Of a DNA stretch of 64,000 bases, positions 33,439-45,300 are shown piece after piece. The notes under the pieces are model-generated. The model ran no database searches, was not told the DNA's origin, and saw only the letters and a program-made list of their open reading frames with translations. The translations under genes and the position numbers were made by a program. Source of the DNA: Trichosphaerium sp. ATCC 40318 (lineage: Eukaryota > Discosea > Flabellinia > Trichosidae). The stretch is from the NCBI GenBank assembly GCA_038496445.1, contig JALMLS010000466.1:867449-931448 (forward strand), in the 5' to 3' direction. Numbering within the stretch: position 1 is the first letter of the stretch; each line of letters starts with the position of its first letter.

Positions 33439-35840
33439 ATGAACGCGAGTGCTGGGCGCCGAAAGGTACGATTTTACAATTTCTTCTCATGAGAACTTGT
33501 GCGACGTATAGTATGTACATCGCAAGCATAAATACAATATTTTGGAAGTATTACGATCATTTCTAAATAAAAACTCGTTTAGGCCTTCTCCAGATGGATA
33601 AAATGGCACGCAGACAAAAAAGGACTAGAACAGAATAACTGGGACAATATTACATACGAAAAACTAGTGAGTATCATTGACGGTTGGTTTTGTAAAGGTG
33701 AGCTATTTTAAATGCCTATACGCATTTACGCGCTTCAAGTGTTTATTAACAAACATTGTAAGACTCTGGCAGATATCTTAAAATTCAAACTGTTAAGAAT
33801 GTACTACAATACCTTCAAACTGAAGGTTTGACAATACCAGATTGGTTAAAAGCTGAAGGTACGTGGGTTTTCGTTCGTTTTTTTTTAATTATTTGTGCGA
33901 AAAACAACCCAAAAACGCGTTACGTAAAAACAATTTCTCAGCGTTTTCGTAAGTAGTAACAACAAATTGCCCAAAAAATGAATATTCATTTTTTTCTTCT
34001 AGATATTGTGGACGGAGACTCCAGAGCAACTCTCTCTGTTGTTTGGTCGCTTATTGATAAGTTAATGGAGCAATCAATTCATTTTCAGGAACTCACTGGT
34101 AGTGATGCTTTATTACGATGGTGTCAAGTTCGCGCAAAGGAGGCTAAGGTTTCTATTACCGATTGGAAGGATCCTGCGTGGGTTAACGGTCTTGGTTATT
34201 GTGCAGTAATTTACTCGTTTTGGCCTGATAAGATTCCTTTAGAAGACCTTGAGGAAGTAAGTAAACTCTTCTGATTTTCTTTCCTTGTTTGCCGTTTTTT
34301 TCACTTTTTTACGCCGTGTTAATTGACGAGGTGCTTAGAGTCGATCTTTTGACAACCTGACGCTTGCTTTTAATGTTGCCTATGATAGTTTTGATATACC
34401 GAAGCTTCTAGAAGCCACAGATATTGTAGAAACAAAGACTGCTGATCAGCAGAGCCTTGTTTTATATATGGCGCAATATTATCTCACGCTACCAAATCGG
34501 GTCCCTAGTGCGTAGTAAAATAAGAAGTTGTAGTGGCTGTATGTTTAACTAAAGTACTTAGAAAGTAAAGGGCATAAGCGTAAGCGTGGTGAAGTTGATA
34601 CGGCATCATCTCCAGCCGAACCTGAAACAAAAACTCGAAAAGTGTCGAAATTCGGTAATCAGTTTACAAAAATAACGCTAGATGTTGGTGGCAAGCGATT
34701 TTGTACTTATTTAATGACGTTAACAAGAGACCCGAACACTATGTTCGCGGGTATGTTTGGCGGTAATTTTTCTACAAAACCACAAGATGGTACGTTTTTA
34801 TTTCATTATTTATTATTTTCAGTAGAAGGGTTTTGAGACAAAATAACTTCGAGATGCTTTGTGTTTTATTTTTTTTTTCTAACTTTATCAATCATGTAGA
34901 TGGTAGTTATTTTATAGATAGGGATCCAACGTACTTCCCTTATGTTTTAAATTATCTAAGAGATGGACAAATTGTTGTACCGCGATCGTACGTTTTTTAC
35001 TATTTTGTTTGTTCAACTTTTATTTTTTTTCGCCCTTTCGCAGTTTTTTGATTGTTTTGATGGTTTTTTTGTTGAGTAAACAAGCTAATAATTTTTGTTT
35101 CTAGTTTTGTAGACCGACAAAAGCTCTCTTTAGAGGCAGAATTTTACGCTATTGGTGGGTTAATAGACCTTTTGCAAAGTGAGGACTACCATAATATGTT
35201 TTATTGGGATAAACCTGCTTGCGATGATGGATTTAAGATTAATCCTTACACAGCAACTGCGGAGCTAACAAGTGATCCACCAGACAACTTAATGTGGTAC
35301 GTTTTTGATTCATAATACCAAAACAAGTGTACCTTTACGCGAATATTAAAAGAATGTTTCTCAGGTGCGCTAGTGGACCACTGTTGCCTTGGAAAGGTGT
35401 ACATGAGTATGCCCTCAAAGCTGAGAAGATTCGTGATTTCTACGCCGAGTTTGGCGTTAGTGACTCAAATGGTAATTTTTTTCTTTAAGTTGTTCTCTTC
35501 GCTTACGAGATTTTTTCTTGTAGAGTTTCCAAATCTTACAGATAGACACCGCTATTGTATTGTAAAGTACCCAAACGAGACAATAGCAGCTTTTTACCAA
35601 ATGAAGCCTCATATGCAAAAACCCGACTGGACGTTGCAGCGCACGATACAAAATAGTGACTCTGCACAAATTGGTGTTTGTTTTGATAGAGACAAACAAA
35701 CCATAACTTTTTTTTGGAATAATGATCGTATTTATACGTTTCATGTACCAAGCGACTTACCACTAAGGCCTTATGTTGGATTTAAACAAAGAGGCCAAAA
35801 AGTAACATTTCTACGGGATTGGACACATACAAGCTCTTAG
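33439..35840 (+). CDS. Tandem calponin-homology, BTB/T1 (KCTD-like) and SPRY-like protein
   Basis: Plus strand, start ATG 33439-33441 (MNASAGRRKAFSRWIKWHAD after splicing), stop TAG 35838-35840. CH domain 1: RRKAFSRWIKWHADKKGL, NVLQYLQTEGLTIPDWLKAE, DIVDGDSRATLSVVWSLIDK. CH domain 2: LLRWCQVRAKEAKVSITDWK, WVNGLGYCAVIYSFWPDKI, NLTLAFNVAYDSFDIPKLLE. The pair has the order of spectrin-type actin-binding domains. A basic KGHKRKRGE linker leads to a BTB/T1 tetramerisation domain (ITLDVGGKRFCTYLMTLTRD, GSYFIDRDPTYFPYVLNYLR, AEFYAIGGLIDLL). The last exons end with IGVCFDRDKQTITFFWNNDR and LRPYVGFKQRGQKV, SPRY-like strands. Exon phases agree across the CH2-BTB junction (intron at about 34507-34560), so this is one protein. 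A BTB-mediated oligomer that links actin to a ubiquitin ligase or scaffold is the likely role; this is inference. Confidence 0.82.
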
Positions 35841-35965
35841 AATATTTGTACAGTTGTTGTAATATAGAAAAGTAAAAAAAACCAAAACATTTAACTCTCA
35901 AAATGATGTGAGTTTTCTCTCGTAGTACTAACTTAAACTGACTTAAAAAAAGAACCACAATTTAT

Positions 35966-37369
35966 TTACCTCTGTGCAAATGGATCTGTTTTCATATGTA
36001 CAATTTCAACACCGTATTCATTGTAGTCTTCAAGGAGAGCACTGGTACACAGTGAGATTTTAAATAAACTTGCGTAACGTACTATAAGTATTCAGCATTT
36101 AAAGTAGCTAGAATTGATCCACCAAGCCAAGCAGCTTCATCTCTATCATCATGACAAACTATCCTAGCCATTTCTGCATTTGATCCACAAGGTACTATAT
36201 TTTGCATACGCTCTCTGAACCCCTTCAATAAAGTATTTCCACCACTCATTATAATATTCCTATTCATAGTCTACAAACCTTAGGAAATAATTCTTGTAAT
36301 CCAAAAAAGCTTACCTCTCTAAGATCGACATCACCAGACATTACAGCATTCTCAACTAAGTAACCAAATGACTCCTTCTCCAGTTCAAATAGATTAAACA
36401 TCGTATCAGGAGCATTGAACCTAATATTGCCAAGTGTTGCTTTTCTTCCATCACAAAACTCATATACTGCATGTGGACCTGCTTTTTTCTCCTCTCTGTC
36501 TGTGTACCCTGTTAGAGGGACAAAACAGAGCTTCTTTATTTCAAACAGATCTTTATAGTAATCTTCATAAGTGAATGGTGTTTCTTGATTCTCACTTAAT
36601 TTTGAAAGAAGGTAATTGTCGATTGTATGTGCTCCAATTTTTGATCTTTGTAAAGTATGTTTTATCACGTGACCTTCATAAACTTGTACGCATTCTGAAG
36701 TCATACCAGAGTCAAATGATAAACCAATTGTTTTACCACAAGAGTAAACAGATAGAACAGGTTGGGGTTGTATGGCTAAAGAAGGTACACCAAACTTCTC
36801 AAACATGAGTTCTGCCATTCTCGCTCTGCACTTAAAATTAAATTAGCTCTGTTCGATTAGTGTATTTTGGTTTAAAAAAAATGAGTGCCTGTCTTTTTTA
36901 CTTGTAATTGTAAACTCTGACATCATACAAGAGTGCTTGTTTGGTGATGTAGCTAATGTTTTATAGAAACTATGACATATAATCTGTTCTAGAGCATCCC
37001 AATCTTGAACTACACGATCTTTTACTGGATGCTTTATACTAAATACATCTCTGTACTTTTGTGCTTCTTCACCAACATAGTAACCTGTGCATAGAACATC
37101 ACATGTCAATCACGTGACACAGGTTTTTCAAAATTATTGTTACCTGATTTTCCTTTACTCACTTGTGATAATATGGACTCTTCTGGGTGGTCACGGCCTG
37201 CAAATCCGACCTTGCATGAAAAAGAACCAAAATCAAAAACGACGCATGTGCCTTCTTCTAAAAAAAGAGTTTATTGTACACAATCGCATCAAGTATCTAT
37301 CAGTATGTTGTTCGGAGCGAAAAAAACAATGTTTGGCGAGAGTGTAAAATAAAGACTCTTACCTTCCAT
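35966..37369 (-). CDS. Divergent actin-related protein
   Basis: Minus strand, ATG 37367-37369 (ME then an intron), stop TAA 35966-35968 after KTDPFAQR. Actin-fold landmarks: phosphate loop 1 CVVFDFGSFSCKVGFAGRDH near 37210-37265; VVQDWDALEQIICHSF near 36965-37010; MAELMFEKFGVPSLAIQPQP starting at 36818; phosphate loop 2 GLSFDSGMTSECVQVYEGHV near 36680-36735; adenosine loop NRNIIMSGGNTLLKGF near 36220-36265; and the C-terminal DEAAWLGGSILATL. Loop 1 has FGSF where actin has NGSG, and loop 2 has DSGMTS where actin has DSGDGV, so ATP binding or hydrolysis may be altered. Length (about 390 residues) is close to actin, without the large inserts of nuclear ARPs. It does not clearly match any numbered ARP class. 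Confidence 0.83.
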
Positions 37370-37608
37370 TTTATTACAGCGTACAGAGTCTCACGCCTAT
37401 AAAGCTATATTTGGTGGTTTTTAAAAGACAAAATGTTGAAGTTTGCTTGATTTGGGTTTATGACGCCTCTATTCGCCAGTAGATGCTGCAACTATATCTT
37501 GAAAACTATTGAATAGCGAATCAAGGCCCTTTTGTTTCTTGTGTAAGCTTGTTGTGACAAAAAAGGAGAAAAGCAGCCTTAACTGTTTTTATCAGAACAA
37601 AATCCAAA

Positions 37609-39274
37609 ATGACTACTGCAACGCACATAACAGTCATTCTTGTGTACGAATAACGCCAGGGAATTGTATTATATCTTACGTCCCATTTTAGGTTAGCTGT
37701 CGCTAGTACAATATTTGGCCAAACACTACAAATCGCTAACTGCCCTCAAGGTATGTTAAACAGTAAGCGTAATTCGTAATAAGCGTAAATGTACAGGTAC
37801 ATGCGACCCAACAAGTCCCCAATGCAAAGTAACAACAGTGCAATACAATACGTGCCACAGAGCTTCATATTGTAACCTTGAAAAGCATTATGGCGTAGGC
37901 GCTGTATACGAACGCTGGGAAAGTAACGGTGCACCATATAATCAGGTCTGGTACGTAAAGTATAAACGCGTACACCTCAAGTACTTACATCACCCAAATA
38001 GGGCAGTTTTCTACTCTAGTGATGATTGCAACAAAGCATCAGAACTTGGGTACGTTAGCAACCCATGGGATCTATTCGATGATTGCTTGTTACGATTTAA
38101 AGAATGCGGTATCGATAACACAGGCGCTGAAACGTCAGGTACGCTACAGCACTTCAAATCAAATCGTTTTAAGCTGTTTTCCGGTAAAATCAACCCCATA
38201 CGAATTGCACGCTTCAGTTAAGTAGCTAGGCGATACCACTGCCAACCGTGACTACTTTATAACATTTCTCCCTGAGACAAAGAATGAAAACGCTGAATCT
38301 TCATTTTAGGCTTCTCCTACTTGAACGTCAAATACTTTGACTCCAATGGTCAAGGTATTCAACCAACTCCACCACCAGAGCAATTTGGTGTAATAAAATA
38401 TGGATCAAACGGTGGTGCTTGCTCAGCAACAGCAACACCAGAACCTGCATACTATGGACCATTTCAGTTTGGTACTTGCTACGACAGAACAATATACTGT
38501 TCTACTAGCCTTACTGCATCTTTTAACTACATGAAAGCTACAAGACTAGGCACGTGAATTCCTTTTGATGAGTTGTGAAGCAGATTCCTTTTTTTCTCAC
38601 TTTATTCTTGTGCTTTTGGTTCATAAATAGTATTGTTGTTTTAACATCTTTGTTCATAGAGGAGGACAACGTGCTTGAAATCAAAATGCAATACTTTCAA
38701 GACTCTAACTGTGATCCTGATATTGGACAGAACGCTACAGCAATACTACCAATGAATGAAGGTCCACCAAAACTACCTACAAATTGTGTAACAATGTTTG
38801 GTTGTGCTGCTGGAGATATCCAATACATCCAAGGGCTCACACCTGATCTTGCATCGACTCTTAGCGGTAATACCCCATCACCTTCAGTCAATACACCAGC
38901 ACCAACCATGGCGCCAGTAACGCCAACTACTGCTCCACCGACAGGTCCAGTAGCTCCGATTGCACCTATTGAGCCTACAGAGGCACCCACTACTATTACA
39001 CCAGGTTAGAAGAGATGGTACTTGATTTGCTACTAACACTCTTCAACTAGTTGCATCGGAAGTACCAACAAAAGGATTTGGTGGCGGTGGATGTAACCTC
39101 GCTTGTGGTGATAAATTAGGTCCTGGCAACCCAGAAGCTATTGGTACTGGTACTACTGCCCCAGGCGGTACTGATCTAGGAGGTGGAACACCAGCTATAG
39201 CTTTTATTTCAAGTGCATCAAATGTTATCACTGTTGTTGCAGTTTTGGTTGTTAGCGTTGCTCTTGCTCTCTAA
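37609..39274 (+). CDS. Secreted, membrane-anchored Cys-rich surface protein with P-T stalk
   Basis: Plus strand, ATG 37609-37611, stop TAA 39272-39274. After the first splice the N-terminus is a signal peptide (MTTATHITVILVLAVASTIF). The ectodomain has paired cysteines in repeated settings: CPQGTCDPTSPQC, YNTCHRASYC, SSDDCNKASELG, DDCLLRFKECG, GGACSATATPEP, QFGTCYDRTIYCSTSL, QYFQDSNCDPDIG, TNCVTMFGCAAG. It then has a Pro-Thr-Ala stalk (about 38870-39000), a Gly/Cys-rich stretch (KGFGGGGCNLACGDKLG) and a C-terminal hydrophobic tail ending the protein (VITVVAVLVVSVALAL), as for GPI attachment. One intron (about 38139-38310) is unusually long for this genome. The intron after ATRL may use a GC donor. 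Role unknown; a cell-wall or adhesion protein is likely. Confidence 0.75.
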
Positions 39275-39386
39275 TAATTTTTTTCAAACAAATTCACATT
39301 AAACCCAGATATCAAGTCCGGTTAATAAACACTACATAACATTCTAGCTTAGTTAAGTATATTGGCTTTGAGGTTTGAACTTTTTT

Positions 39387-40577
39387 TTATTTTTTCTTCG
39401 CTGTTTTTTGCTTTGTGTTTGGTGAAGCTTTACTTGAAGAGTAGTCTGTTTTTTGTACTTTCTTTGCATCCTTTAATGCTCCAAGAACATTATTTAAATC
39501 AACAGAGTCTTTCTCAGGGTATAATCCAAGTGTTGTCCAAAAAATTTTAGATGACTTATCCATCAGATAAACATAAGGTACAATTTGTATAGGGTTCACA
39601 ACATGAGGAAAGTACATCTACCAAACAAGTTAGCGATCAAAATTTTTTGTGATTCTATAATACCAACATCTACGCTTGCGATGCAGTGCACACCAGTTTT
39701 GCGAAGTGAGTATGGTGAGCTGGGTTTCAAGCAAAATAAAAGAAGAAAATATAAAATTATGTGGTGTACCTTAAGTGTATTCTCCTCGCTTATCTTGGCG
39801 TAGTAAGTCCTTACTCGATCCTCTTCTGGTATGCTTGGATACAACCAAAACCGTTTAAAAATTAATGAATCCAAAGATTTCATTAGTGGTGCGTTACAAA
39901 TAACTAACTACAAACAATCTTGTTAGCAAAAAACAATCATCTACTTTTTTTTTCTTTTCTTATGCGAAACGTACCTCGATAATATTCATCTTAGATGTGT
40001 GTTCGTGTTTCTTTAGCTCTTCTTTCCATTTTTTCACCGAAGGCTAACCCAGATAGAAGTGTTAAAAAAATACTACAAAGGCACCACATGGTGCAAAAAA
40101 AACATTTTGCAAACACTAACAAATGTAGATGTGGTGTTATGTATCATTTCTATTTGAAAGTGGCTTTGTATATAAAAATGTGACACCTCTGCCAGAGGTT
40201 TAATATCTGATTATTGAACGCAAAGTGACCAGGTAGTGTTCGAAAAAAACCTGTTTTTTTGACAAGTGTCACTCTTATTCAAAATGTCACTCTCCAATGC
40301 AACGCTGTTTGCGCGACTGAGAACGTACACGAGTCCAAGGTATTTTCATTGTGAGTATTATTATGTTCAAAGGATCTTCTAGGATATTCTTAGGGTCTCC
40401 TAGCACCTTCAATAAATGGTAAGCACTAAAACAACTCTCAGTTGTTACCTTTTGCCCTGCGAGATTTACTAGGCCTGGTGGTAACGTTTGCGCGATTGGT
40501 GGGTTCAAAGTAAGCGCTTTTATTTTTTTTGCCTTTTGTTGCATGTCAACTAGCCTCATATCTCTCATGAAGCTCAT
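39387..40577 (-). CDS. ATP10-like mitochondrial ATP synthase assembly factor
   Basis: Minus strand. The proposed start is 40577 (MSFMRDMRLVDMQQKAKKIK), with stop TAA 39387-39389 after KTAKKK. Exons in order: QTLPPGLVNLAGQK; VLGDPKNILEDPLNIIILTM; KKWKEELKKHEHTSKMNIIE (about 39980-40040); FWLYPSIPEEDRVRTYYAKI (about 39780-39860); and the last exon HVVNPIQIVPYVYLMDKSSK with IFWTTLGLYPEKDSVDLNNV. A basic KW(K)E helix, a PEEDR segment, and a final YVYLMDKSSKI.W...G strand resemble the ATP10 fold, whose members end in a GYVYLVD..KIRWA motif and help insert Atp6 into the F0 sector. Two junctions are uncertain and one intron would be about 290 nt. The Lys-rich tail is not part of the family. Moderate confidence in the name, good confidence that this is one coding gene. 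Confidence 0.5.
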
Positions 40578-40815
40578 ACTGTTTGTAGACTTCCTATTAG
40601 GAGTAAATAAGAGTGTAGCGAAGTTATCGTTTACAAAAAATTAACAAAGCGTGTCGCTCGATCATTTCTAGCTTGTTTTGCATCCTTTAAAGTGCTCGTT
40701 GGCTTTCGTGTACAAAATCGCTTGTAAACGCGTGGTGCTACCCTATAACCGACCTGCGCGCGTAGGCATACACGTTGGCATAGCATAGGTTAATTACAAT
40801 TTGGCAGAAAGAAAA

Positions 40816-41620
40816 ATGAAGGTCTTATTTTTCCAGGCAAGTCAACGAGATATTCCAACTTGAATTTGGAGTACTAACTTGTTTTGCTTTTGTAGAAATT
40901 TGGCAACTTCCGCGGGGTAATGAAGGTTAATGCAGAACACCAATGCAGCTTGGTGCTTCTGTTAAACCTGTTCAGGCTGTGTTCAAACTACCAAGCGTCG
41001 GAAAGACCACATTTCGTTGCCCAGTAAAGAGTGGTGTACCAACTAATGGCACTTTCTGGATAACATAGATGGCGATATGGCACTTAAGGAGGCAGTAAAA
41101 CCAGCAGGACCTACACACTGGCACAGTCTCAAGTATGACAATCGTGCTTGCAAATCTGTCATTCTTACAGTCAATACTGTTATGGAGCTTCTCTAAGCGG
41201 TATCGTAAGTACTTTTGGCTCTTAGACACCGTATCATCAAAACGTCACGTTTACCTCCTGCTACACCTCCAAAAGTATTAACACCAGTCCTTCACGTAAA
41301 CCAAACTAGTGATGGTAAAACAACAAATGGTTAGACGCTGAGTTGCTACAAAGGGTAGTACGAAAGAGAACAGAGAATGTAACTAAGAGTTGAAGATCCA
41401 GGGACGCTATCCTAATCACGTTTTCACTTTCTTAGGAGAATGTGCACAGGCAACTGATGATCCTGAATGTACTACTACATAACACAAGCTTTTCAAAACA
41501 TGGCCTAGTGCTATTGTGCTACGAAGAAGGAGAGTTGTGGTGGTTGTAAAGCATGGATATCGAACCAGGCTTGCATACTGTTACCAGCAAACTGTATAAA
41601 GTACAAATGGTATAGTTGAG
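40816..41620 (+). pseudogene. Probable decayed gene for a Cys-containing secreted protein
   Basis: Protein-like stretches lie on the + strand but do not join into one frame: GASVKPVQAVFKLPSVGKTT and FRCPVKSGVPTNGTFWIT (about 40951-41068), MALKEAVKPAGPTHWHSLKY with DNRACKSV (about 41077-41165), PPATPPKVLTPVLHVNQTSD (about 41252-41315), NGECAQATDDPEC after a good intron ending near 41436, and CATKKESCGGCKAWISNQAC near 41517-41580. The Cys spacing and Pro/Thr linker look like a secreted or wall-binding protein. Stops interrupt the frame at about 41068, 41195 and 41481, so I read it as a broken copy. Missed introns are the alternative. Confidence 0.3.
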
Positions 41621-41839
41621 TAAATACATCGTTACTCTTGAACTTGTTTTTGTGCACTGCATAAAACTTCGCCGGTTTTTATTTTTGACAACTGCGAAAC
41701 GACAATCATCTCATTTGGTGATACAAACGGAACACAGTTCATCTTCGTATCAACCGATAAAGTTAAAAAACCATCAAACTTTTTTTTACACTTTTTACAA
41801 TTTTTTTACAGTTTATTTTCGCATCCACTTAGGGCACTG

Positions 41840-41858
41840 CTAGCGCATTATGCGCTAG
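41840..41858. repeat. Palindrome CTAGCGCAT-T-ATGCGCTAG
   Basis: Nine-base arms with a single central base, both arms exact. Candidate protein-binding dyad upstream of the gene at 42372. Confidence 0.8.
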
Positions 41859-41933
41859 TTGCTGTGTTCATACTGAGTACGGTACCTACGCGATAATAAA
41901 CAAGTATCTAATGATACACGTCGTATTGCAAGC

Positions 41934-41951
41934 TATCGGTGCGCACCGATA
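41934..41951. repeat. Perfect 18-bp palindrome TATCGGTGCGCACCGATA
   Basis: Exact dyad symmetry across 18 bases, GC-rich at its centre in an AT-rich setting. It lies 76 bp after the first palindrome. Confidence 0.85.
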
Positions 41952-42371
41952 AACATAGATCCTACATAGTTTTTTGGCAAAAATATACCGTACTGAAGTA
42001 ACCGGAGCATTGTTTCGTTAGTTACACACTTGTTAGAATCGAGCTTTTATAACCGAGAGTGAGAGCGCTGTAATTCATCGCTCACGCGATTACTTACGTC
42101 ATGGCGACCTTCTTTAAATCAATTTTGTTTAAACCTTAAAAGAAAAACGAAAAAAGGAAAAAACCCTTTTATAGCACGTGCGTTTTTAGAATAAAAACAA
42201 TTATATCGTTTCGAACGCGTAAATTGAACTTATTTCAATAGTGGCATGTGTGAAATGACGAACTATGGTAAAACCATACAAATAAATCTTATCATTAGAG
42301 TCTACTTGTTGTTGTTTAGAGGTCTTGAAACAATTGGTGTTGACTTATGTATTGTTTTGTGAATTTGGCTA

Positions 42372-45300
42372 ATGGAAATGTTGGAGGCGCAACAACAGCC
42401 GCAGGACTTTCTACCAGCAGATGCAAGTCCTAGTGTATCGCCAACAACTACTGATGCGGAAACTGCAAGCAGCACCGCTACACCAGAATTAAAAAGAAAA
42501 CTACCTCCTGGTAGAAGGAGTGACCGTTTTCAAAGCCTTACTGTAGCTGATAAGGTTCGTCTTCAATCCCACGAGAACAAACGAGCTCTATTTTGTTATT
42601 TTTTTTTTTTTGCTTTTTTGTATTGTTTATTTCTTCGCTTGTTCTTTTTGATCTAATGCCACGTGTTTGTTTTCAATAGGATGGTTTCTTTGATAAGCTT
42701 TCTGTACTTGTTAAAAACCAACGTGATGAAGGGGATAGTACAAAACAACCCGAAAAGGGCGACGGTACGGTTCAGTTTTGATTATTCAAGATATTGTGGT
42801 TGTTTGGTTTTTTTGGTTTTTGTACAAAAACAAAATGTTATTTTTTTAATTACACCGCCATGCACGTGCGTTGTTGTAATTTATTATTTCAATTGGATGA
42901 CGACGAATTCTGATTTGATTTATTTGTAGATGAGTTATCTAGTAATTCAAGTGATAGTCCACTTGTTATAGCGCCTAATGAACTCGAAAAACAAAGACAG
43001 AAGAGGGGTAATATATTGCAGGAAATATTACACACAGAGAAGAGTTATATGAACAGTTTAGGACTAGCCATGAATGTATGCGTCGTTTGGGTTTAATGAT
43101 GTTTTTTTTTTTTGGGTTTTTTTTTTTGGTGAATAGACTTTGCTCTTTATTTATTTTGTACTTGAAACTGACACCTTGGTGGCGTTTAGATATACTTTAA
43201 GAAGCTTAAGGAGTCAGGCATTATTGCTCAGAAGTATATGGATATTATTTTCTTTACTTTACCTACTATCCAGGCTACAAACAGAGTGTTTCTAGATGTA
43301 CGAGTTTATCCCCTTTTTTTTATTTATTGGAGATTTACACATGTTTTCATTTTGTGTTATTTTTTGTGTTGAGTCTATCGGTAGGATATAACTGGTGTTA
43401 TGCTCGAGAAGAGCGCTGATCCTAATGAATGCAATGTTGCATCGGCCTTTTTGAAATTTGTACGTACAATGGTGTAGTTTCAGCCAAGCGGTAGATATGT
43501 AAAATATGGTTTTTGTTAATTTTGTTTTAAGGTGCCTAATCTTCACATTTACGCTGACTACGCGACGAACCATTGTACGACTATACGTACAATGATTGAA
43601 TTGGATAAAAAGAGACCACAATTAATGACCTTCCTGCAGGTATGCGCCTTCTTGAGTGAATTTATAATTCAATTATGCTTTCAACGTATTTTATTCTTGT
43701 TCACACGTGACTTACAATGGTATTAGGAGATTCAAAATACCGAACGAGTTCTTGATTTAATGTCTTTATTGATCCAACCTATTCAGCGTATACCAAGATA
43801 CAGGCTTCTTTTACAGGTATGGAAGGGCGACAAAAATGTTTTTGTTGTTTTGGCAAACTCTTGTCCGTTTTTTTTCCTTTTTTCATGAAGTCTAATTTTG
43901 AGCGCTGGTAGGATTTAATTAAGTGTACTTACGCAACACACGAAGATTATAAGCCGTTAAAAGTAGCTCTAAAAAAGATCAAAAAAATAGCAAACGAAGT
44001 AAACGAGACTGTTAGGCGATCTGAGGATTTCTTAAAATTAACAGAAATTAAACGTGTATTTGGTTCACCTGATGTACGATTTTTATTTGATTGTTTGGAC
44101 TGAGTCTCTAATTTACTTATTAAGGAACTATCCGGTTTTGTCGTTGAAGGAAGGAAATTTCATTATCAAGGCATGTTGTCAAAAGTTTGTAGAAAGGATA
44201 TCAAGAGAAGGTACTGGTTGAACCCGAAAAAACTCACAGTTGATTTTCTTTTTTTTTCTCTTTTTTTGGTTGATTAAATGGGCTACAGGTATTTCTATTT
44301 ATTAAGCGACAGACTCCTTTATGGGTACGTTATAATTTAGAAAAATAATATAATTAACTACATTAAATATAGAGCTCCTACGCCGTCGTACAGAGACGGA
44401 GAGAAACCACACTCAGGGTGAGATTTTTCCTTTTATTTTCTGAACTTTTACATTAACTTAACCTTCTAAGATCTCTCACATACCACAATAACCTTCCACT
44501 CGAAGGAATGAAGGCCATAGACTTACCAGATAACGACCGTACGATTATTAATGCAGAAATAGAGCTAAATTTAATAATGTGGTGTAGAGTATAAAAACGC
44601 TTTCCAAATACGAAGTGTTAAGAAATCGTTTGTTGTTGTATGTTCAGCAGTACAGGAAAAAACAAAGTGGCTTGCTGTATTTAATTCTCTTCTACTGGTA
44701 CCTGATGATGACGATTCTGATGGTGAAACTGGTACGGCATCAAACAATAGAAAAAAACCCTTTGCACGTGTCACGTGATACAGTTTTTTTTTTTCCTTGA
44801 TGATTTTCTAAATGTTGTAAAGCGCCTGTATGGTATGCTGATAGGGAAAGTGGTGATTGTATGAGATGCGGAAAGGTAAAATAAACTATCACTTGGTTTG
44901 TTTTTGTAAAATGATTGCTCACTTGAAAATAGGCTTTTGGTTCAGTAGTGTCATTAACAAACAGAAGAGTACGTATATTCCTAATTACATATGTTAAATT
45001 GATAATTCTTTAGCACCATTGCAGGTACTATACAGAGTGTTAAATACCACGTGATCCTAACAAAAAAAAGAAAATGTGGTTACTTGGTTTGTGCAAAGTG
45101 TTCTGCTCAAAAAGCAGTTATTCCTTCTCTTGGCACACCTACACCAAAGCGTGTTTGTCTACCTTGTTATTCAGTTCTTAAAAAAGGTATTTTAGTTCTG
45201 TTGCTTTCTATTTTCGTTAAATGTCTATTCAGATAAGTTGTCTAATTCCAGAGATACTGCCGTCACTCAAAATGGGGCATACAGTAGTCCTGGTCGTGCC

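Larger units (their letters stand above)
41621..42371. promoter_or_regulatory. Intergenic region with two strong palindromes
   Basis: About 750 bp before the RhoGEF gene. It contains a 19-nt near-palindrome at 41840-41858, a perfect 18-bp palindrome at 41934-41951, and CACGTG near 42176. These could be binding sites for dimeric regulators. No coding exon was recognised. Confidence 0.5.
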
